A stretch of DNA of 64,000 bases from Metaphire vulgaris. Lineage: Eukaryota > Annelida > Clitellata > Crassiclitellata > Megascolecidae. The notes below the pieces were generated by a model, which did not search any database, was not told the origin of the DNA, and saw nothing but the letters and a program-made list of their open reading frames with translations. Made by a program: the position numbers and the translations under genes. Shown here piece by piece: positions 55,792 to 64,000 of the stretch. The first letter of the stretch is position 1; each line of letters opens with the position of its first letter. The DNA is taken from NCBI GenBank assembly GCA_018105865.1, contig CM030861.1:6758884-6822883 (forward strand). Direction: 5' to 3'.

Positions 55792-56039
55792 ATGATGACC
55801 CTTTTTAGCATCAATACATCAACCAATTACAACGTCCGTTTAATTTAGAGTAATGTCTGAAATCGGTAATCACTATTTTAAACAAAATTTAAGGACATTT
55901 TGTGTCCTTATTAAGGTCAAACACCCTTAAGGACAGGGCCACGGAATTTAAGGACTGTCCTTATCATTTAAGGACGTCTGCATGGTAACCCTAGTCTGTC
56001 TGTATGTTTGTATGTCTGCATGTATGTCTGTATGTCTCT

Positions 56040-56040
56040 A

Positions 56041-56113
<73 letters not shown>
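56040..56113. repeat. (TTA)n microsatellite
   Basis: About 24 units, preceded by (TATGTCTG)-type repeats. Confidence 0.94.
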
Positions 56114-56410
56114 GGCTGATTTATCAAACGCTATAACATGACTAAGGCCATAGGCAAGAGCGATTATTATGTATTATCTATTATTATGCGAAACACGGAA
56201 GCAGGTGCGTTTTTAGTTTTGCAGCGAACAGTTCAACGGAAGACGCCGCTGCAATCTCATACGGAAGAGCGTTCCAAAGTAACGGGTTGCCCCGAGGAGT
56301 CACAGATCTTTCGCCTAACACGACCGTCTTCGATGGAGGCGGAACCAGAAGGCGGACTCGCTTACTGGAACGCAGCTGTCTCGCCGAATCTATATATGCA
56401 AGTAGATATG

Positions 56411-56411
<1 letters not shown>
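56114..56411 (+). repeat. dispersed LINE/SINE-like segment between two (TTA)n tracts
   Basis: About 300 bp of CpG-bearing sequence (GAAGAGCGTTCCAAAGTAAC, GCCCCGAGGAGTCACAG) ending in (TTA)n. Tail and wording suit a retroposon, but I cannot name the family. Confidence 0.45.

Positions 56412-56480
<69 letters not shown>
56412..56480. repeat. (TTA)n microsatellite
   Basis: About 23 units. Confidence 0.94.
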
Positions 56481-56494
56481 ACTGACAACTTATT

Positions 56495-56760
56495 TAGTGC
56501 ATATGTATGTATGTATGTACGTACTGTATGTATGTATGTATGTATGCATGCTTGTATGTACTGTATGTATGTGTGTATGTACTGTAGGTATGTGTTTATG
56601 TATGCATTGTATGTATGTATTTAAACATATATATGTCTGTCTATTTGTATTCATGCATGTATGTGCGCATGTGTGTATGTTTGTCTATCTATCTGTCTGT
56701 CTGTTATCAAGCATGCATGTACAGAGCATATGTACCCTACGTATGCGTTTGTATGTTAAT
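56495..56760. repeat. (TATG)n degenerate microsatellite
   Basis: TATG/GTAT units with GTACTG and GTCTGTC variants. Confidence 0.85.
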
Positions 56761-56875
56761 ACACTATAGTACGCGTAATACATACAGTACGTGTGCGTGT
56801 GTGTGCGTGTCTTTATGCATAGATTGAGTGATGAGGCGTTTTGCGGTCATTAGACGCAGCATCTAGAAGCGATGC

Positions 56876-57065
56876 ATGCCTCCTTCTCCTCCTTCTCCTC
56901 CTCTCCTCCTTCTCCTTCTCCTCCTCTTCTTCTCCTTCTCCTCCTCTTCTTCTCCTTCTCCTCCTCTTCTTCTTCTCCTCCTCCTTCTCCTCTTCTTCTT
57001 CTCCTCCTCCTCCGTCGTCGTCGTCTCCTTCTTTACGACGGAGTCGTTGCATGTTTTGTTGTTCA

Positions 57066-57108
<43 letters not shown>

Positions 57109-57110
57109 GC
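56876..57110. repeat. (CTCCTTCTC)n and (GTC)n
   Basis: CTC/CTT triplet repeats to about 57012, then a pure (GTC)n at 57066-57108. Confidence 0.92.
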
Positions 57111-57267
57111 GCCAGTTAACTGTTGAGTGAGAGTCTTTGACCGGAGAGGACGATCGGATCGGCTTCTTCTTCTCCTCCTGCTTCTTCTGCTTCTTCGCTG
57201 CCGCTCGCTGGAGAATTCTGCCTTCAGATTTCTCCCACTGCTCCTCCTGTCAACAGATTGCAGCACA

Positions 57268-57560
57268 GAGAGAGGGAGAGAGAGAGAGAGACAGACAGAC
57301 AGAGGGAGCGAGAAAGAAAGACAGAGATAGATAGATAGATAGAGAGGAAGAGAGGGAGGAAGAGAGAGAAAGCGAGAGAGAGAGAGAGACAGACATACAG
57401 AGACACAGGGAGCGAGAAAGAGACAAGACAGACAGAGACAGAGACAGAGACAGAGGAAGAGAGAGGAAGAGAGAGCCAGATAGAGCGCAAGAGAGAGAGA
57501 CAGAGACAGAGACTGAGAAAGAGAGAGAGACAGAGACTGAGAAAGAGAGAGAGAGAGGAA
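57268..57560. repeat. (GA)n/(GACA)n compound microsatellite
   Basis: Interleaved GAGA, GACA and GATA units. Confidence 0.92.
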
Positions 57561-57990
57561 TAATTGTGGTTCATAAAGAAGTCGGCAATACAGTCAGGTA
57601 AGTATGTCTTCTTACGTAGTGTGCTATTCTAAAGTCAGAACAATGAGGTTGTGGTGATGGGTGAAGGGAAGAATCAAACCATTGCAGTGCTGAGAATTTC
57701 TTCGCTAAATAAGTAAATAAGTTAGTCAAGAAAGTTAATGAAGGCATGAAAATTTCCCTCCCTGTTTTGTATTGAGTGTGCCAGTGGGAGATGGGGGTGG
57801 GGGCGGGTAGGTAGGCAGTGACCAGGACAGATCCCATCCCCATTAAGAAGCCACAATGTGCATACGTACGAGGTCTATAGTCTGTTTCAAAGTACAGTAA
57901 ATCTCAGTTAACACGAAGCTCAAGGGACAGGACTATAATATGTTCAATTTTGTTCTTGTTAACCAATGATCAGTTTTGCCAGAGATAGAA
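57561..57990. other. unassigned between microsatellites
   Basis: No gene or repeat family recognised. Confidence 0.4.
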
Positions 57991-57994
57991 GGGT

Positions 57995-58620
<626 letters not shown>

Positions 58621-58639
58621 TGTTCTGTTTCTGTCCGGC

Positions 58640-58980
58640 GATGAGTCTATCATTAATCGATACGTTTGAGGGTCATTCTGGTGCCTTTGTTTCAGGGGCC
58701 AGCTGCTGCTGCTGCTGCTGCCTGCTGTCCATTCGCGCCCATCATAATAAGAGAGAGGCCTTACGAGGCTTACGGTATACGACGACGACGACGACGACGG
58801 TCTCGGGGCTAGATAACGACGTCGAATAATCATCGGCCGCCGGGCGTCGCAGCTGCTGTTGCTGCTGCTGCTGCTGCTTCTGTTTGCGTCCGAAGGACGT
58901 TCGAACGTCAAACGCCGCGTTTGACTCCTCAGCAGCCGTTGATTAGGCCATAAAATGCGAACGGCCATCAGCCTTCATAT
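58640..58980. repeat. CpG-bearing segment with (CTG)n and (ACG)n
   Basis: (CTG)n at 58702-58721, (ACG)n at 58779-58799 and (CTG)n at 58849-58877 in an otherwise CpG-rich 340 bp. No exon could be supported. Confidence 0.7.
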
Positions 58981-59039
58981 TGAAATTCAACGCACGAGAA
59001 GGTGTATAACGGGGTAACGAAGAAATAATGATGATGGCG

Positions 59040-59051
59040 ATAGTGGTGGTG

Positions 59052-59087
<36 letters not shown>

Positions 59088-59116
59088 GTAATAGTAGTAA
59101 TAGTGTAGCAGTAGTG

Positions 59117-59183
<67 letters not shown>

Positions 59184-59237
59184 TAGTAGTGGTAGTAGTA
59201 GTAGTGGTAATAGTAGTAGTAGTAGTAGTAGTAGTAA

Positions 59238-59290
<53 letters not shown>

Positions 59291-59326
59291 TAGTTGTAGT
59301 AGTAGTAGTCACAGTAGTCCTAGTGG

Positions 59327-59394
<68 letters not shown>
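59040..59394. repeat. (GTA)n then (AAT)n microsatellite
   Basis: About 95 GTA-type triplets with GTG and ATA variants, then a pure (AAT)n at 59332-59394. Confidence 0.95.
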
Positions 59395-59396
<2 letters not shown>

Positions 59397-59489
59397 CTGG
59401 AGATGAAAGAGAGGCATCCTTTCTCCTACAACAAATATCTGTGACACTCCAGAGATTTAACGCAGTCGCCTTCCACGGAGCTTACACAT

Positions 59490-59501
59490 AATAATAATAG
59501 C

Positions 59502-59594
<93 letters not shown>
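59490..59594. repeat. (AAT)n microsatellite
   Basis: About 34 units, followed by GTGTCTCAATAGGGTTTTCC, the dispersed text also seen near 9195. Confidence 0.95.
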
Positions 59595-59909
59595 CAGAGT
59601 GTCTCAATAGGGTTTTCCCTGTGTGAGAACCACTCTGTTCCATCCATCCATTCAGTCACATTATGGTCTTGATGTGTAATCTCATTCTTTGCACTCTTGA
59701 CCGCTAAAAGGTTTGTTCCTGTATTCTCTCCTTCCTTAAAAGTTGAACGACGTCTTTTGAAAGCTGCAGCAGTCAGCGTAGGAGCTTTTAGGATTTTATT
59801 TATGTAATTAGACCAAACAGTATTAAACATAGTACAGCAAAAACTGAAATGCATGGCTGCCTTAACCAGAGCCACCAATAATTAATGGATTAACCTATGG
59901 AGTTTCAAT

Positions 59910-60102
59910 CAGAGATGTCCATAGGTTGGGATAACCCATGGATTGGGTTGGATTGGGTTGGGGTGGGTCAGACTTTTCCATATTTATGGTGAGTTGGATT
60001 GGGTCAGAAAATAAAGGATATAATAATTTATTTCATCTGATAGTTAATTAATATCGTGTGTATATATGTTTTATTGATTACTTTTTATTATTAGGCTATA
60101 TT

Positions 60103-60152
<50 letters not shown>

Positions 60153-60812
60153 ATTTTAAGTGGCTTAGGAGGTGTTAGTCTGTGTGAAAAGAGTTATTGT
60201 AGTTAAAGTTATGACATCCATTTTCCCTGAAAAATAATAGAGTTGATTGATTGATTTAGTAATTGATTTACTGATCAGTGGCGGTTCCACGTGGGGAATG
60301 AGTGGGGGTGCACCCCCACCGGACTTTTATTTACTTGTAAAACCTATTTTTGGTAAAAGTTTAGTAGGACTATATATGGGAAAAACTGCGGATGACCTTT
60401 TCTTGCTTGTCAACCGATTTTTCGGTAAAAGTTCAATAAAATTAGGGGAAAATTCCCTCTTGGCAGCCTTTTTCGGTAAAGTTTATTGATTTTTTCCTTC
60501 TCTTTTTACCCCTCCCCCACCAACTTCCTATGGATTCATTTCATCCCCCACCAAGAAATCGTGGAACCGCCACTGTTATTGATTGATTGATTTCTCGCTT
60601 TTCTTACACGGAATCATCTATTTATTTCGCCCGAACGATTTAATTCAATCACGGACGCTTCATTTCGCATTTTTCTGAAATCAATCGTCCGGCCGGACAC
60701 TCTGTTTCGCCGGACACTTTATCTCGTGACACCGGCATGGGTTAGGTTGGGTTGGAGATTTGATGGGTTGGGTTGAGTTGGGTTCTAATAAATGGACCCG
60801 TGGACATCTCTG
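59910..60812. mobile_element. hAT-like element, GGGTTGG family, with nested insertions
   Basis: Starts CAGAGATGTCCATAGG and ends CGTGGACATCTCTG. The flanks gtttcaat and gtttcagc match at 6 of 8. GGGTTGGGTTGG repeats lie near both ends. It contains an (AAT)n-tailed piece (60104-60240) and the complete element 60276-60575. Confidence 0.82.
60276..60575. mobile_element. hAT-like MITE nested in 59910-60812
   Basis: TIRs are CAGTGGCGGTTCCACG and CGTGGAACCGCCACTG. The flanks ttactgat and ttattgat match at 7 of 8. One module (GATGACCTTTTCTTGCTTGT). Family of 1138-1423. Confidence 0.92.
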
Positions 60813-61140
60813 GTTTCAGCCATGAACTGCCGCATACATGATTTCTGAATACGATCTTCACTCTGAAGAGACCAACGGCTGATACTAAAAGTGTTATAAT
60901 GACTCAGTCTTAGGCCTACTCGTTGTCAGTTTTATTCACCAAAAACTGACAGATTCATTTTGTCCACATACATGTACGAAAAGCTAGTAAACTTGAATGA
61001 AGACGTATTAAATGCATGTTATTCGAAGCATTGAAGGCAGTTAACCAGTACCAGTTTATTTGATGAAGTAAAAAATGCAGGGCCTAATACAGATTAACTG
61101 CGTCTGTCGCCGCTAACGTCTCAAAGCACAACGAAACTCG
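60813..61140. other. unassigned intergenic sequence
   Basis: Nothing recognised. Confidence 0.5.
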
Positions 61141-61179
61141 ACACTTTGCACGGACAACTTTAACTTCCACTGCGTGCCG

Positions 61180-61284
61180 GTGGACGCGTGACTGCCTGAG
61201 AAATAAAATCTCTGACCGCCCGGGTATCGAACCGGGTCGATTGAACATCTCTTGATTTTAGAACTGACGCTCTACGGTACAGTT

Positions 61285-61285
<1 letters not shown>
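61180..61285 (-). repeat. tRNA-like (SINE head) relic
   Basis: The minus strand has an A-box-like ACCGTAGAGCGTCAG and B box GGTTCGATACCC. The T-arm stem has a mismatch and no acceptor stem can be formed, so it reads as a decayed SINE head, not a tRNA gene. Confidence 0.5.
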
Positions 61286-61286
<1 letters not shown>

Positions 61287-61356
<70 letters not shown>

Positions 61357-61487
61357 GAGACAGAGACAGAGACAGAGACAAAGACAGAGACAGACAGACA
61401 GACAGATAGACAGGCACACAGAGACAGACGGAGAGACAGAAAGAGAGAGATAGGCACAGACAGACAGAGACAGACAGAGAGCCATTG
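61287..61487. repeat. (GA)n/(CAGA)n compound microsatellite
   Basis: Pure (GA)n to about 61327, then CAGA and GACAGA mixtures. Confidence 0.95.
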
Positions 61488-61881
61488 AGGCAGCCCAGAA
61501 AAGGCGATGTGCATGTGATTGGAAATTCGTATATTCCAGCAGTTCGGTATCTCTGTTTGCGATGAAAAGTGTTTCCACGTTCACATCAGCATGGCGTTTG
61601 ACGAGCGCTGTTTGCAAAGGAGACTTCTAATCATGTTAACGGTCTGCTCTAAACGAATATAAACACATCGCTGAAAAAAGCATTCAAAAAGCGGCCGACT
61701 GGGTCTTACAATTTCGGCTGCCAGGATACAAAACGGACCGGGTCGACCCAGTTTAATATCTACCAAACTGAATATTAATTTTGCCAGGAGAATAACGTAA
61801 TAATGCTTTTCGTGCGTTTTGTATAGCTTCAATGCTGACCATACAAACTGGAATTCAACGGCACCCCATGATACGTACAGT

Positions 61882-62137
61882 CAGTGCTGAAAGTCTGCCG
61901 GAACTGAGTTCCGGCACCTTTTTGGACCATGAAAACTTTTCCCATAATTTTTCAATATTTGTTCCAATATTGTACAAGCACCGTGTACTTGTTGCAAAAC
62001 TATTAAGCTAAGATTTAAAAAGCGCTATATAAATATAAATGATGGCTACCCATAGTTCGTTAGGGTTAGGGTTATGGTTAGGGTTAGGGTTGCGCCAAGA
62101 GAGTTCCTGCACCTTTTTTCACAGACTTTCAGCACTG
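61882..62137. mobile_element. TIR element with TTAGGG tract
   Basis: Starts CAGTGCTGAAAGTCTG and ends CAGACTTTCAGCACTG. The interior includes AGCGCTATATAAATATAAA and five TTAGGG-type units at 62067-62092. Flanking 8-mers do not match. Confidence 0.7.
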
Positions 62138-62660
62138 CTTCGCCCCCTCTGCTCCCCTCGTTACGCCACTTCGCCTTTGGCCTCAAGTTTGGCCTCGCTG
62201 CGAAGAAAGCGCACATAGGCTAAACGCGAATACTTACATGTATACAATGGTCTGTCCGCAACCTCCCCCTCCCCCCCCCCACCACCAAATTCACAATCCT
62301 AGAAAACACCCTGACTGAGATCGAGAGGTGTTAACAAACTGCTACAGCGGCGCACTCGCCTTTCTCTCACTGACCTTTCCTTCGTCTGTTTAGAACAATC
62401 TACCGAAATCTGTCACTTCGGGCGTGATTGTTTCACTGATTGTTTTTAAATGCCGACTGAAAACTGTATTCTCTGTTTGGTCTACACTGTTTAGATCACG
62501 TGACTCACCCCGCACTTATGATTCTACACCCAGTGAATGACATAATGTGTGTTAACAAACACGTAATAAGATTCTTTCTAGGCATACAAATTCATAACAC
62601 ATTTTTTATTAGCAGGATTACTTTCCAGGGGCGTATCTACGTGGAGGGAGTGGCACAGGA

Positions 62661-63324
62661 CAGAACCGTAGCTAGAGTATTCGGCGCCCGGGACAGAAAT
62701 ATTTTTACACCCCATAACACCCCCAATCTGAGAGCAACACTTCCCTAATTGTGATGCAGCTAAGATGCTATCGCTCGCCATAAGGGGAAGGAGGGACTCC
62801 CAGAATATATCAACCCCCAAATTGATAATCCTAGAAATTACCCTGGCCCGCGGAAAAAGGTATCAATTTTTCGCCCCTAACAGTATAAAAACTGGTGATG
62901 ACCTTTTTTGCTTATCAAACTTTCTGCGACGTTGTAGGAGTAAAGTAGTGAAGTAAGTAAGTAAGTAAGTAAAATCCCGTTAACTTCTATAGCGTTTTCA
63001 AAAGATGCACCGAAGTAGCTCCTTATTCCTATGCGCTTAATCTCGAAATGAAGCAGCTATAGCCAAAGGTGGGGTCATTGACCGTCATTCATGCCGGGTC
63101 ATTTAATCAAAAGGGCGAGTGGGCAGGACGCTGCAGCTATGGAGGAAATGATTTTTTTAGTAAGTAGGCCTAGTATGAAGTAGTATGCAGAATGCGGGTG
63201 ATGACCTTTTCTCCTCGCCTCTCTGACAATACCGTCGTGAATAATAGTCAACCATGGTCAATGGCGCCTCCCCGGGACGGCGCCCGGTGCAGTTTGTCCC
63301 CCGCACGCCCTAGCTACGGTTAAG
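62661..63324. mobile_element. hAT-like element, GAACCGTAG family, with LINE inside
   Basis: Starts CAGAACCGTAGCTAG and ends CTAGCTACGGTTAAG. Perfect 8-bp duplications gcacagga are at 62653-62660 and 63325-63332. It contains a module (GATGACCTTTTTTGCTTATC) and the LINE fragment 62940-63155. Related to 5472-5724. Confidence 0.93.
62940..63155 (-). repeat. L2/CR1-like LINE 3' end nested in MITE
   Basis: (AAGT)n, then TTCTATAGCGTTTTC, AGTAGCTCCTTATTCCTATG and GGTCATTTAATCAAAAGGG: the reverse of the shared 3' end at 12200-12375. Confidence 0.75.
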
Positions 63325-63559
63325 GCACAGGACAAGCGCTCCAAATCCCCCAACAATTATGCTTGCTAATTTCTTATTCTAGCGAGGGTCGGATAGTTGT
63401 ATAGGCACGGATAAAATTAATAAGACCGCGTCGTCCTTTCTTTATTTTCACTAATAATCTAACAGCACGCATCAATTCGTATGGGCCAGGGGCCCAGCTA
63501 AGAGTTTCTCCAAATTCCCTGATCTACACGCGCCTGTGGTATTCCTTAGGCCTATTCTC

Positions 63560-63743
63560 CACGGGCGTAGCGACGGGGGGTATATCGGTATATATACCCC
63601 CAAAATCAGTCTACCTTAAAGTTTTTTATGTGATTTACATGTGGTTATATGTGGTTTATATGGTTTATGTGGTTTATAGTTAAAATTTATACCCACCCAA
63701 AATATTTATACCCTCCCAAATCAAATTCCTGGCTACGCCCCTG
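63560..63743. mobile_element. hAT-like MITE, GGTATATCGG family
   Basis: Starts CACGGGCGTAGCGACGG and ends CTGGCTACGCCCCTG. Perfect 8-bp duplications ctattctc are at 63552-63559 and 63744-63751. Nearly identical to 47011-47207. Confidence 0.93.
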
Positions 63744-64000
63744 CTATTCTCGTGGCTTCTATAATCTGTTTTACGGAGAGAAATGTTCCCGATGGGACAC
63801 TGTGCATATACTGACGCTTGCCTGCCAACCATTGCATCTCGGTTTCAGATATTGAAAGGCAAATGAAATGAATGATTTTAAAATAAACCTCGGTACTAGG
63901 CCTTTAGGATATTAGATTCGGGTGCGTGGTACAACAGTGGTTCTCACACATTGCAGACCCTACTGAACCAATATAAACATTGTTGCTGGTATAATAATAA
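63744..64000. other. unassigned; dispersed AAT-tailed text at the end
   Basis: GTGGTTCTCACACATTGCAG and a terminal (AAT)n resemble the reverse of the text after 59594. The window ends inside it. Confidence 0.4.

Larger units (their letters stand above)
54641..55993. mobile_element. outer hAT-like element of a three-level nest
   Basis: Starts TAGGGATACCGG and ends ATGGTAACCCTA. The flanks gtcagtct and gtctgtct match at 7 of 8. Its own sequence (about 453 bp) contains modules GATTCTTTTTTGCTTGTCC and repeated TTAGGACGTT/AAGGACA words. It is interrupted by 54892-55791. Confidence 0.82.

Noticed and set aside
58968..59447. 159-codon minus-strand open frame with Ile, Leu, Tyr and His runs
   Set aside because: Translation of (GTA)n and (AAT)n repeats.
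61180..61285. Functional tRNA gene
   Set aside because: A and B boxes are present, but the T stem has a mismatch and no acceptor stem or plausible anticodon arm forms.

Overview
This is a eukaryotic, animal-type genomic window. The evidence is one large intron-rich gene with GT-AG introns and one GC-AG intron, tRNA-headed SINEs, decayed LINEs, dozens of small terminal-inverted-repeat (TIR) elements, TTAGGG-type motifs and very abundant microsatellites. The word TAGGCCTA recurs strikingly often. My impression, which is inference only, is a marine invertebrate deuterostome such as an echinoderm. No bacterial, viral or plasmid gene is supported.

The only well supported host gene is on the minus strand: AP-1 complex subunit gamma-1 (gamma-adaptin). 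I could place 20 coding exons from the ATG at 39803 to the TAG at 23113, giving a predicted protein of about 827 residues with the full trunk, hinge and ear layout. At least one 5' UTR exon lies further upstream, probably in the GC-richer segment around 41.0-41.4 kb. Introns carry SINEs, LINE pieces, a mini mariner-like element, hAT-like MITEs, a perfect 38-bp palindrome and short duplications.

The flanks (1-23 kb and 41.5-64 kb) are repeat-dominated. Most assignable pieces are non-autonomous hAT-like elements of 180-950 bp that begin CAGTGG, CAGGGG or CAGAGC. Many still have perfect 8-bp target-site duplications (TSDs). Several are nested, up to three deep at 54641-55993. Other pieces are a PIF/Harbinger-like MITE with TTA duplications, a decayed piggyBac-like transposase (10.4-11.2 kb), an RTE-like LINE with a degenerate reverse transcriptase (43.1-44.8 kb), a second RTE-like 3' end split by a hAT insertion (50.9-51.8 kb), and several 3' ends of an L2/CR1-like LINE. 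From 56 to 59.6 kb there is a dense run of microsatellites.

The most unusual pattern is a short internal module, roughly GATGACCTTTTTTGCTTGTCA. It occurs about two dozen times, in both orientations, inside TIR elements whose ends are otherwise unrelated. I did not find a coherent multi-gene system. The window is one housekeeping gene in a mobile-element-rich landscape.
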